Positions 8,323-16,596 are shown, counted from the first letter of the stretch. The stretch is DNA of 34,792 nt from Peptococcaceae bacterium (GCA_031265035.1 JAISDE010000011.1:1-34792); one strand, 5' to 3'. The notes: a model not told the origin generated them from the letters alone. Numbers and translations: made by a program.

Positions 8323-11300
8323 ATGGCCGCGAAAAAACCGCGCCGGGAAAGCCCGGCTAAGGAGAGCCAGGCTAAGGAGAGCCCAGGCAAAGAGAGCCAG
8401 GGCAAAGAGGGGCTGGTGAGGGAAAGCCAGATCAAGGAAGGGCAGATCAAAGAAAGCCAGATCAAGGAAAGCCAGATTAAAGAAAGGCAGATCAAGGGGG
8501 GCGCCGGGAAGGGCAAAGCTAGGCCAAAGGGGGGCAAGGGCGAGAATGAGCAGCTTTTGCTGGAGGAAGTCGTCGCTTTCCTGCTCTTGGCCATCATACT
8601 GATCAGCTTGCTGTGGCAGGGGTTGATTTTTGAGCGCCACAGCTGGCCGGTGGTGATCCTCGTCGCCGCCCTCAGCGGAGCGGCGTTGCTCAAGCATTTC
8701 CTGGGCCTGCCGCCGTCGGGCGGCGGGATCGGCTTTCGGCAGCCTTTCTTTATCTTTGTCCTGCTTTTTCTCGTCCTGGCCGCCGGGCTTTCCCTGCTCC
8801 GGGCGGTCTATGCTCATAGCGCCGTCTACGCGCTCAGCAAAAACTGCGGTCTGCTGCTGGCGGCGGCGGCGGCGGCCGCGTTGAGAGAGCGGCTGCCTTT
8901 TGCCCGTTGGGTATTGCGGGGATTGACTATCGCCGCTGTCGGTGTCGCCGTCCTGGGGCTGGACGCTGTTTTGGGCGGGCCTTTCGTCGGCTGGATCAAT
9001 GCCTCCCTGAATGGCGGCCCTTTGCCGGAGGGGCAAAACGGCTTTTTATTTCAAATGATTTTGGATCAGCGGCTGGCCTCCGTCTTTCAGTATCCCAATA
9101 CCACGGCGTCCTTTTTGCTGGCGGGGGGTCTGGTTTCCTTGCATCGGCTGATCTACGCCGACGAGCTGGGCGCCAGTCTCCGGGGCGGCCGGCCGGCGGC
9201 CGGGGCCAGAGTTGGCGCCGGGGCTGGCGCTGGCGCCGGGGTAGGCGCTGGGGGCCGGAGTTTCTGGCGTTTTCTCGCCGGCGGCGCGGCTTTCCTGATC
9301 CTGCTGGCTTTTGTGCTGACTGTCAGCCGAGGCATGTATCTGATTGCCCCGCCTGTCCTGATACTGTATTTTTTGTTGCTGCCGGCGGCGAAAAAGGGTT
9401 GGGCCGCTAGATGTTATCTGGCGGCGCTGGCGCCGGCCATCGCCGCCGGCCTGCTGCTGTTTCCCGGCGGCTGGCTGCGGCAGGGGCGGCCGCTGGCCGC
9501 CGCCGGCGCGATGCTGGCCGGCTTCGCGCTCTGCGGCTGCCTGTGGCTGCGGCTGACCGGCGCCCGGGGCGAGGGGGGCCACAGCGGCGCCCGTAGCGGT
9601 GCCAGCGCCGGAGTCCGTAGCGGTGCCAACGCCGGGGCTGCCGCCGGTGCCCACAGCGGTGCCAACGCCGGGGCTGCTGCCGGTGCCAACGCCGGAGCCG
9701 CCGCCGGCGCCAACGCCGGGGCCGCCGCCGGCGCCAACGCCGGAGTCACCACCGGTGCCAACACCGGTGCCGCCACAGGTGCTGCCGCCGGGGCCGCCGC
9801 CGGAGCCGCCGCCGGCGCCAACGCCGGGGCCGCCACCGGCGCCGACCCCCAGCGCCGTCTGGCCGGCCCCGAGAAAAAGGCCGCCTGGCGCAAGCCTGTC
9901 CTGGGGCTGGCGGCCCTGGCCCTGGCGCTGATCATCCTCGCGCCGACGGTGATTTGGCGCTGGTCGGCGCCCTTTGCCCTGGCGGACGGCGCTCAACTGG
10001 CCCGCGTCCTTCGCCTGCGGCAGCCGGGCAGCTACCGGCTGGAGATTTCTTTTGACAGGCCCATCGGCGAGGACGGGGCGGATTTTTCTGTTCGACTGCA
10101 AAATCAAAACCGGCAAGAAATGCTGCAAGGTCGCTATCAGGAGCTGGCAAGCGGCGAGGGCCGGCAGTTTTTGGGTTTGGACACGGTTTCCCTGCCCTTT
10201 GTTTTAGGGGAAAAAGACAATTATCAACGGCTTGAGGCCCGGGGCGGGGCGGCCCAACCCGGCGCCATTAGCGCTATTACCGTTCGGGATCAACAGGGCC
10301 GGGCGGTCAAAACCGTCAGCCTGTCCCGCCCGTTGCTCTCCGAGCCGGCGATCCAGCGGATAGAGGCTTTATTTTATCCCAAAACGGCTTATGATCGCTT
10401 TGGCTTTTACCTGGACGCCTTTCGGATCGCGGGCGATTATCCGCTGACCGGGATCGGGGGCGAGGGCTGGCAATACCTGTATGGCTCTTATCAGCGTTAC
10501 GCCTATTCCACCAATGATATCCATTCCTACGGCGCCCAGCTTTTTGTGGAGTACGGTATTTGGGGTGGGCTGGTTTTCCTGGGCTTGGCGGCCCTTTTGG
10601 TTTTGGGCTTGCTCAAATACAGGCAGGATCAGCGGGGGGAGCAATTGATCCTGATCGCTGTCGCCGCCGTGATTTTTCTCCATAGCCTGTTGGATTTTGA
10701 TTTTATTTTTTACAGCTATCAGCTGATCTTTGTCATGGTTTGCGCCTTGATTGAGACGCCCTTGGCCTGGCCGGCGTCGCCGGGCAAAGCGGGCAAAGCG
10801 GGCAAATATCTGCTGGGCGGCATTTTAGTATTGGCGACAGTGTGCGCCTGTTATTGGCCGGCCCGTTTTGGCCAGGCGGCGGCCCAGGCCGCCCGGTTTC
10901 AGCGGGCCGCCGGCGAGGGGAACCAGGCCCTGGCCACGGAGCTGATTCAGCGGGCGGTGAGCGGCGACCCCTTTAAGCCGGAATATAAGGCCAGCCTGGC
11001 CGCGAATCTCATCGCCGGGGAGCGGCTGTCGGAGCGGGATTTCGCCCAGGCGGAGGAATTGGCCCGCCAGGCGGCGGATCAGGGGCGGTACAGCCTGGAC
11101 ACCCTGCGGATATTGATCGGATATTATTATCGCGCCGTCCAGTTTCCTATGGCGGACGAGATCAGTCAGCGGTTTGTGGCCGTCCACCCCTATTGGGGGG
11201 AGCTTTGGGCTGTGCGGGGCGACCTGATCAGCCAGATTTTGCTGAATTTCACGGCGGCTGACCAGCGGGAGGAACGCCTGTATTGGCTGGATAGGGGGTT

Positions 11301-11415
11301 GGGCATCCGGGCGGAAATGGCGGCGGCGGCCCAGGGAAAATGGGCGGAGATTCCTCTGTCGGACAGGCTGGCGGCGTATCTGGCCGCCTGGGAGGAGGAG
11401 AGGGGAGAGTTTTAA
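8323..11415 (+). CDS. O-antigen ligase / Wzy-like polytopic membrane protein with repeat-rich N-terminus, Ala/Gly/Asn-rich insertion and C-terminal helical (TPR-like) region
   Basis: RBS GGGAGGAA; many TMs; Wzy_C-like DYPLTGIGGEGWQYLYGSYQRYAYSTNDIHSYGAQLFVEYGIWGGLVF; C-terminal helical repeats. Confidence 0.85.
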   Translation: MAAKKPRRESPAKESQAKESPGKESQGKEGLVRESQIKEGQIKESQIKESQIKERQIKGGAGKGKARPKGGKGENEQLLLEEVVAFLLLAIILISLLWQGLIFERHSWPVVILVAALSGAALLKHFLGLPPSGGGIGFRQPFFIFVLLFLVLAAGLSLLRAVYAHSAVYALSKNCGLLLAAAAAAALRERLPFARWVLRGLTIAAVGVAVLGLDAVLGGPFVGWINASLNGGPLPEGQNGFLFQMILDQRLASVFQYPNTTASFLLAGGLVSLHRLIYADELGASLRGGRPAAGARVGAGAGAGAGVGAGGRSFWRFLAGGAAFLILLAFVLTVSRGMYLIAPPVLILYFLLLPAAKKGWAARCYLAALAPAIAAGLLLFPGGWLRQGRPLAAAGAMLAGFALCGCLWLRLTGARGEGGHSGARSGASAGVRSGANAGAAAGAHSGANAGAAAGANAGAAAGANAGAAAGANAGVTTGANTGAATGAAAGAAAGAAAGANAGAATGADPQRRLAGPEKKAAWRKPVLGLAALALALIILAPTVIWRWSAPFALADGAQLARVLRLRQPGSYRLEISFDRPIGEDGADFSVRLQNQNRQEMLQGRYQELASGEGRQFLGLDTVSLPFVLGEKDNYQRLEARGGAAQPGAISAITVRDQQGRAVKTVSLSRPLLSEPAIQRIEALFYPKTAYDRFGFYLDAFRIAGDYPLTGIGGEGWQYLYGSYQRYAYSTNDIHSYGAQLFVEYGIWGGLVFLGLAALLVLGLLKYRQDQRGEQLILIAVAAVIFLHSLLDFDFIFYSYQLIFVMVCALIETPLAWPASPGKAGKAGKYLLGGILVLATVCACYWPARFGQAAAQAARFQRAAGEGNQALATELIQRAVSGDPFKPEYKASLAANLIAGERLSERDFAQAEELARQAADQGRYSLDTLRILIGYYYRAVQFPMADEISQRFVAVHPYWGELWAVRGDLISQILLNFTAADQREERLYWLDRGLGIRAEMAAAAQGKWAEIPLSDRLAAYLAAWEEERGEF
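8343..8498 (+). repeat. 15-bp in-frame repeat encoding (K-E-S-Q-x)n
   Basis: RESPA KESQA KESPG KESQG KEGLV RESQI KEGQI KESQI KESQI KERQI. Confidence 0.9.
9590..9845 (+). repeat. In-frame Ala/Gly/Asn repeat (~24-bp unit, GANAGAAA)
   Basis: ANAGAAAGANAGAAAGANAGAAAGANAGVTTGANTGAATGAAAGAAAGAAAGANAGAATGA in the O-antigen ligase ORF. Confidence 0.9.
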
Positions 11416-11418
11416 ATT

Positions 11419-11508
11419 CTATACACTCCCAAGCCTATACACTCTCAAGCCTATACACTCCCAAGCCTATATTCTCAAGCCTATATTCCCAAGCCTATAT
11501 TCCCAAGC
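11419..11508. repeat. Tandem array of 16-bp (x3) then 14-bp (x3) units between convergent genes
   Basis: CTATACACTCCCAAGC-type units at 11419, 11435, 11451, then CTATATTCCCAAGC-type units at 11467, 11481, 11495. Confidence 0.9.
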
Positions 11509-11514
11509 CTGTAT

Positions 11515-12603
11515 TTATGTTACGCAATACAGCACCGTCTCAAAGTTCAGCGGCGTGTAATTCCGCAGATATAATTGGTAGGAAGGTACCAAAGAGCAAA
11601 TATACGCCGGCAGATCAATGTAGTCGTCGTCCTTGTGATAAACGCAGATCGCCAGCTTGGGTTTGTCCCGCCTGATAATCCCGGCGGCGCCTGTGAGGGC
11701 CTCAAGCTCGGAACCCTCTATATCCATCTTGATAAAGCTGACATTATCGGACGGATCGACAATATCGTCCAGTCTGCGGCCCCGTACCCTTGTGTTCGCC
11801 TTGCCGGCGTCTACCCCGGAGGCGCCCTTGTTGAGATCGCTGATCCAAAACCCCAATTCCCCGTCCCTTGACCACAAGGCGCAGTCATATGCTTTGGTAA
11901 TGTCCGCCGCGTTCTCCCGCGCGATACGGCGGGCGACAGAGGGCATATTCTCCCTGTCCGGCTCAAAGGCGTAGATTTTTTTTACCCGGGGCGCCAGCCG
12001 CAGCAAATGGGCGCTGGTACCGAAATCGCAGCAGCCGGCGTCCACAAAAACCTCGCCGTCAATCAGGCGGGGCAGGATAATCTCGGGGTCAAAATACTGC
12101 TCGGCGTCCTCATAACCGCACCGCCCCAGGGTCGCCCCAACCCCGGGGAGCGCGGCGATAGAGCTGGCCGCCGCGCCGTTGGCGATCAGGGCCCGGGTGA
12201 TGTCGGCCGTCGTTTGCTCTTTGAGCGCCGAGATCAAAAAATAATCCGCGCCGGCTATCCTATCGTACCGAGGCGCGGTGATCTCGCGTTTGCCCAAGCT
12301 TTCGCCCCACAAGGTCGGGTTGTTGTCCCAGACACCCTGGCAAAGGTCGGCGGCGCCGATCAGATCGAGATAACGCAGGAGTAGAGCGCCGCCAAACCCG
12401 CCGCCGTATATGACAAAGGTTTTCCCTTTGATTTTTCGCTCAAGCTCGGCGAGAAGCTTTTTGTTGACAAAAACATCGGCGAAGCCGGCGGCGTCCCCGG
12501 TCAGGGCGAATCTCTCCCTGGCCTGAAATACCCGCCGCGAGGTCTCGTCGCCAAGGCGGTTGTAAATAGTTTGCCCAAGGCTGGGCGTAATATTTTTGGA
12601 CAT
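11515..12603 (-). CDS. FkbM family methyltransferase with N-terminal Rossmann-like domain
   Basis: VFVDAGCCDFGTSAHLLRL, IYAFEPDREN, VSFIKMDIEGSELEALTGA; ATG at 12603 with AAAGGAGG upstream. Confidence 0.92.
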   Translation of the reverse strand: MSKNITPSLGQTIYNRLGDETSRRVFQARERFALTGDAAGFADVFVNKKLLAELERKIKGKTFVIYGGGFGGALLLRYLDLIGAADLCQGVWDNNPTLWGESLGKREITAPRYDRIAGADYFLISALKEQTTADITRALIANGAAASSIAALPGVGATLGRCGYEDAEQYFDPEIILPRLIDGEVFVDAGCCDFGTSAHLLRLAPRVKKIYAFEPDRENMPSVARRIARENAADITKAYDCALWSRDGELGFWISDLNKGASGVDAGKANTRVRGRRLDDIVDPSDNVSFIKMDIEGSELEALTGAAGIIRRDKPKLAICVYHKDDDYIDLPAYICSLVPSYQLYLRNYTPLNFETVLYCVT

Positions 12604-12620
12604 ATTAGTTAGCCTCCTTT

Positions 12621-13916
12621 TTAACTCAACGCCGCCAGTATCGTCTCCAGGCACTGGGCCCGGGTGGCGTCGCTGTACTCAATTTCTATCGCGTCGTTTC
12701 CCAGGCCCATTTGCCCAAGGCTGAAATAAGCTATCTGCGAGGACGCGTAAAACAGGACGGATCGATCGTAGAGAATGATTTTCCGGCAGGCGGCGGCGCT
12801 GATAATATCGCACAGGCCGCTGCGGGCGCCGATAAAAAAGCCCGCCGCCTCTACAAAGGCCACTGCCTGATCCAGGGGAAAGAAGATCCCCGGGGTCGCC
12901 GCCACCGGTTTTTCCCGCTGTCCGGCGCAATTGGTGCAGACGGTATAGCCCAGGCTGACGCAATGCCGTACTATATTTTGCCATAGATCGTCCGGCAGGC
13001 CAAAAAGGGTGTTGCTGTAGGGCGATAAGACTACGGTTTTGCCTTGGCGCAGCCCGTGGCGCTGGAATAAGGCGTCGATTGCCCGGCGATGATCCCCGGG
13101 CGACGGCGGCCGGTGAGGCGCGTTGCTGTCAAAGCCGAAGACGAGGTAGCGGAACATTTTCTCAAAATTGAGTCCTTTGCAACCCCGGAGCCATTGGGAA
13201 GTCTCCCGGCCCCAGCCGTCGTTCAGCTCGACCAGCGGCCAATCGGCTCGCAAAAAGGTATGGCAAAGGATCAAAGAGTCAATTGTCGTCGGACGCGTGA
13301 CGACGATATTCCCGATGCCAAACATTGCCGCGACTTTCGCGCAGGCGCCGTTGACGACGAGGAATAAATAGTCCTTGATGGCCTTTTGTTGGAGATATTC
13401 GCTGAAAAACAGGCCGATCAGATAGATGTCGCCCGTGCCGCTGTAAGGGGCGACAAACACCGTTCCCCGGCCGGTGAGCCTGCCGGCCAGTTTGCGGTAG
13501 GCCGCCAGCCCCCGTAAAACCCGGGCCAGCCTTGAGGCCATAATGGGCAGGGATTCATCCGCTTTGGTATTGAGGATGAAAATCTGCCTGTCCCTAGCAT
13601 AACCCAACCGGACAAGCTGAGAGGTCATTTCCCGGTAAAAACCGCCGGAAAAGATCAGGACAGCCGCGTCGCTGTCGTAGGGCAGCAACGCCCCGTCCGG
13701 GCTTTGTACCGGCAGACCCTGGCAAACGGCGCCGATTTTCCGGTGGTCATTGTCTATAATGCCGCTCAGCGTCAAGCCGCGCTCCAATAAGCAAGCGTTG
13801 ATTTCCCCCGCGATCAGGGTGGCGCCGAAAAGGATCAGTTTTTTGTCCCGTAATGCCCCTCGCCTGGCCAGGCGGGCGATTCTTTTTCGCATATTGGCCC
13901 AATCATAATTATCCAT
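12621..13916 (-). CDS. Glycosyltransferase-like (GT-B / GT9-like) protein with N-terminal Rossmann-like domain
   Basis: KLILFGATLIAGEINACLLERGLTLSGIIDND N-terminal module; GKTVVLSPYSNTLFGLPDDLWQNIVRHCVSLGYTVCTN ... FIGARSGLCDIISAAACRKIILY resembles the GT-B C-terminal half; ATG at 13916 with GGGAGGAA. Confidence 0.65.
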   Translation of the reverse strand: MDNYDWANMRKRIARLARRGALRDKKLILFGATLIAGEINACLLERGLTLSGIIDNDHRKIGAVCQGLPVQSPDGALLPYDSDAAVLIFSGGFYREMTSQLVRLGYARDRQIFILNTKADESLPIMASRLARVLRGLAAYRKLAGRLTGRGTVFVAPYSGTGDIYLIGLFFSEYLQQKAIKDYLFLVVNGACAKVAAMFGIGNIVVTRPTTIDSLILCHTFLRADWPLVELNDGWGRETSQWLRGCKGLNFEKMFRYLVFGFDSNAPHRPPSPGDHRRAIDALFQRHGLRQGKTVVLSPYSNTLFGLPDDLWQNIVRHCVSLGYTVCTNCAGQREKPVAATPGIFFPLDQAVAFVEAAGFFIGARSGLCDIISAAACRKIILYDRSVLFYASSQIAYFSLGQMGLGNDAIEIEYSDATRAQCLETILAALS

Positions 13917-14442
13917 CGTCGACGTTCCTCCCATAGTCAGGGGCCACCCGGCCGGTTCCCGGTTGGCTTGGCCCGCGCTCAGGCTCGCCGGACCAGTTTC
14001 GCAGCAAAAAGACGCACCGGCAGACCACATCCTCTTTGGTCAGCCCCGGCATACCCATCGCGCGGTGAAGCCTGTTGCCATAGGGCCTGGTCAGGGAGAC
14101 GATCAGCAGTCGCTCGGTAAAGGCGTACAGCTCAAAAAAGGAAAGCAGCCGGTCGATGGCCGCCGCCGAGAGGGTTTTGACCGCCAAAATACGGTCGGAG
14201 CGGGCAGCGGCGTTTTCCCTGACCCAAGGCTTGTCCGTCAGGATCAGGACACCCCTGGCCCGGCGGGACGCCACCAAATCATCGATATGCCGCAGCGCTT
14301 GCTCGTTCAACTCTCGGTCGTCCTCGGGCATGAGCAAAACATAAACGCCGTCGTCCACTTGGTATTCCCGTTTAAGCCTCAGCCAGAGCGAGCGCCCCGC
14401 CAGGGCGGCCCCAAGCCGTTGGGCGATTAGTTTGATAAGCAT
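13909..14442 (-). CDS. Hypothetical protein of glycan gene cluster
   Basis: Intact ORF in the same operon, overlapping the downstream gene start by 8 nt; no recognised domain. Confidence 0.7.
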   Translation of the reverse strand: MLIKLIAQRLGAALAGRSLWLRLKREYQVDDGVYVLLMPEDDRELNEQALRHIDDLVASRRARGVLILTDKPWVRENAAARSDRILAVKTLSAAAIDRLLSFFELYAFTERLLIVSLTRPYGNRLHRAMGMPGLTKEDVVCRCVFLLRNWSGEPERGPSQPGTGRVAPDYGRNVDDG

Positions 14443-14492
14443 TGGAATCGGTTTCCCTCTCAAAGATTAGCGCTTTGTGACAAGCTTTATAT

Positions 14493-14556
14493 GACATAGA
14501 GCGCTGGGGACATAGAGCGCTGGGGACGTAGAGCGCTGGGGACGTAGAGCGCTGGC
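14493..14556. repeat. 16-bp tandem repeat x4
   Basis: GACATAGAGCGCTGGG x2 then GACGTAGAGCGCTGG(G/C) x2; each unit contains the palindrome AGCGCT. Confidence 0.92.
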
Positions 14557-14567
14557 CGCCCCGGGGA

Positions 14568-15284
14568 TTATATCCCCAGGATCTGCCGGTTTTCCCACGC
14601 CTCAAACAAGGCGCGAAAGATGTAATAGTCGGTGGGGGCGGTAATTTTCATGTTGTTGGGCGTGCTTTTGACCGTAGACATCTCCGCGCCGTAAATGCTG
14701 CACAGGTGGGCGGAATCGATAGTCCTCACGCCGTCCCGCCGCGCCCGCTGATACAAGTCCCAGATCAGCCCGTAGCGAAAGGATTGGGGCGCCTTGGCCG
14801 CGTACATTTCCGCCCTGGGCGGCACCGCCGCTATTTTGCCGTTATCCTTGAGGCGGACGACGCTTTCCGCGACCGGCTCGACGGTGATCGCCGCGCCCAG
14901 ATCCCTGACAGCGGCGATGTTTTTGGAGATCAGATCCCCATCGATGAGAGGGCGCACGCCGTCGTGGATCAGGACGATATCCTCCGGCGCGCAGACGCTC
15001 TCCAGCGCCCGCAGGCCGTTGTATATGGAACTGTCGCCGCCGTCGCCGCCGGGGACGATTTGGCTGACCTTCTCGATGTCGTATTGCTTGAGCATGTGCC
15101 GCAAATCCCCCATCCAATTTTTGACGCAAACTACGATGATGCTGTCGATCTCCCGATGTACCTCAAAATGCCCCAGGGTATAGATAATGATGGGCTTGCC
15201 GTGCAGCTCCAGAAATTGCTTGGGCCTGGCCCTGGTATTCATGCGCTGGCCTGTGCCGCCAGCGAAAATCAGCGCTGTAATCAT
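14568..15284 (-). CDS. IspD/TarI-like nucleotidyltransferase (2-C-methylerythritol-4-P or polyol-P cytidylyltransferase)
   Basis: MITALIFAGGTGQRMNTRARPKQFLELHGKPIIIYTLGHF, VLIHDGVRPLI, KAPQSFRYGLI; ATGA overlap with the upstream gene. Confidence 0.88.
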   Translation of the reverse strand: MITALIFAGGTGQRMNTRARPKQFLELHGKPIIIYTLGHFEVHREIDSIIVVCVKNWMGDLRHMLKQYDIEKVSQIVPGGDGGDSSIYNGLRALESVCAPEDIVLIHDGVRPLIDGDLISKNIAAVRDLGAAITVEPVAESVVRLKDNGKIAAVPPRAEMYAAKAPQSFRYGLIWDLYQRARRDGVRTIDSAHLCSIYGAEMSTVKSTPNNMKITAPTDYYIFRALFEAWENRQILGI

Positions 15285-16477
15285 TCGTCCCGAGCCTCCT
15301 GTCGCTCTTGTAGCTTTTGCCGTTCTTGCCGCTCTTGCCGCTCCTGTCGCTCTTGCCGCTCTTGCCGCTCTTGCCGCTCTTGTCGCTCTTGCCACTCTTG
15401 CCACTCCTGCCACTCCTGCCGCTCCCGCCAATCCGCCAGCAGGCGCCGGTACATTGCCGCCAGCCCGTATCGCGGCGCCCAGCCCAGGGCTTTCAGCTTG
15501 TCCGCGTTGAGCCGGCAGCCGACGTCCGGGGCGTAGCCCCGGCTTTGGATATCCGCCGGCGGCTTGACGACCACTTTGATTTTGCCGCCGCAAACCTCGT
15601 TCGCTACCAGCTCCGCCATTTCCCGAACTGTAGCGCTGGCGGCGGGATTGGCGACATTATAGGCTTCCCGGGGCTGACCCCTGAGCATTATGGTCAGCAG
15701 GCCCCGAACAGCGTCGGAGATATAGCAGCAGCTGACGACGGAGTTGCCCTCCGTGTGCAGCTCGATATTCTCGCCGGCCAGAGCCTGCCGGGCGAATTGA
15801 TAGGCTACCCGGGTATCGCCGCCGTCTTTTGGCGTCCCCGCCCCGAAGGTCAGCGCCAGCCTCGCGATTTTTACGGGGATATCGTATTGCGCGGCGTAGG
15901 CGGCGCACAGCGCCTCGCAAAAGCGTTTGCTCTCGGGATAGCAGCATCGGGGCTGGGACAGATTCAAATATCCCAGATCTGTTTCCCTGACCTCGGCCAG
16001 GGTCGTCTGCCCGTAAACCTCTCGGGAGGAAAGGAACACAAAGCCCGCGCAGCGCCAGGCCCTGGCCAGCTCCAACAGGTTTTTGGCGCCGTCCGCCGCC
16101 GTGGCGGCGACCTCGGCGGGTCTGGCGACCATAGCGGCGGAGTCGGTGATCGCCGCGCAATGGAAAATATGATCGGGCCGCTCGGTCATGGCCGCCAGTC
16201 CCGCCGGGTCGCGAATATCGCCGGCGATAAATTGGATGGCGCCGGTTTTGCCGCCTGCCGCCAGCAGGGCTTTACCCCGCTCCTTGTCCCGGCCGTGGGC
16301 TATGAGCCGCAGCCTCAGGCCCCGCTCGGCGTTGGCCGTTGCCAAGGCGCGGATGAGGGCGCCGCCGATCAGCCCCGTCGCCCCGGTGACCAGCGCGACG
16401 CTGCCCCGCAGCCGCTCCCAGGGGATGCTGTCGTCAGAGATTACGCTGTAATTATCCTCGCGGATGATTTTGCCCAT
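15281..16477 (-). CDS. NAD-dependent epimerase/dehydratase (extended SDR) with (R/W)QE-repeat C-terminal tail
   Basis: SVALVTGATGLIGGALIRALA; FLSSREVYG; YPESKRFCEAL (YxxxK); GAGTPKDGGDTRVAYQF; C-term QEWQEWQEWQERQERQERQ.... Confidence 0.9.
   Translation of the reverse strand: MGKIIREDNYSVISDDSIPWERLRGSVALVTGATGLIGGALIRALATANAERGLRLRLIAHGRDKERGKALLAAGGKTGAIQFIAGDIRDPAGLAAMTERPDHIFHCAAITDSAAMVARPAEVAATAADGAKNLLELARAWRCAGFVFLSSREVYGQTTLAEVRETDLGYLNLSQPRCCYPESKRFCEALCAAYAAQYDIPVKIARLALTFGAGTPKDGGDTRVAYQFARQALAGENIELHTEGNSVVSCCYISDAVRGLLTIMLRGQPREAYNVANPAASATVREMAELVANEVCGGKIKVVVKPPADIQSRGYAPDVGCRLNADKLKALGWAPRYGLAAMYRRLLADWRERQEWQEWQEWQERQERQERQERQERQERQERQERQKLQERQEARDE
15301..15429 (-). repeat. 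9-bp in-frame tandem repeat (~14 copies) encoding (R/W)QE
   Basis: Repeated CTCTTGCCG on + strand; encodes the C-terminus of the epimerase. Confidence 0.92.
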
Positions 16478-16517
16478 TGGAGTCTCCCAAAACGTCGCGG
16501 CGCCGCTTTCGCGGCGA

Positions 16518-16589
16518 CAAAAAAAACATGAGGCGCATAAACTGTCCCCTGGGTTGCTTCTTTGAGGACTGTTTATGTGCTTCATGTTT
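16518..16589 (-). terminator. Putative intrinsic terminator/attenuator (24-bp imperfect stem, 18-nt loop, 8-U tract on minus strand)
   Basis: AAACATGAGGCGCATAAACTGTCC (16524-16547) vs GGACTGTTTATGTGCTTCATGTTT (16566-16589), 3 mismatches; A8 on + strand (T8 on minus) at the 3' side. Confidence 0.7.
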
Positions 16590-16596
16590 GATGGAT

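Noticed and set aside
9599-9931. 110-aa Pro-rich ORF (PTPGPPPAPTP) and Gly-rich antisense ORF 9046-10128
   Set aside because: Alternative-frame readings of the GANAGAAA repeat inside the O-antigen-ligase-like gene.
11419-11508. Possible CRISPR array
   Set aside because: Units are directly abutting 14-16-bp repeats with no unique spacers and no cas genes nearby.
14568-15593. 341-aa version of the cytidylyltransferase with an Ala/Arg/Thr-repeat N-terminus
   Set aside because: The N-terminal 103 aa read the upstream gene's repeat in another frame; the real start is ATG 15284 overlapping the epimerase stop.
15317-16531. 404-aa plus-strand ORF starting with LLPLLSLLPLLP repeats
   Set aside because: Antisense of the epimerase; the Leu/Pro run is the 9-bp repeat read on the other strand.
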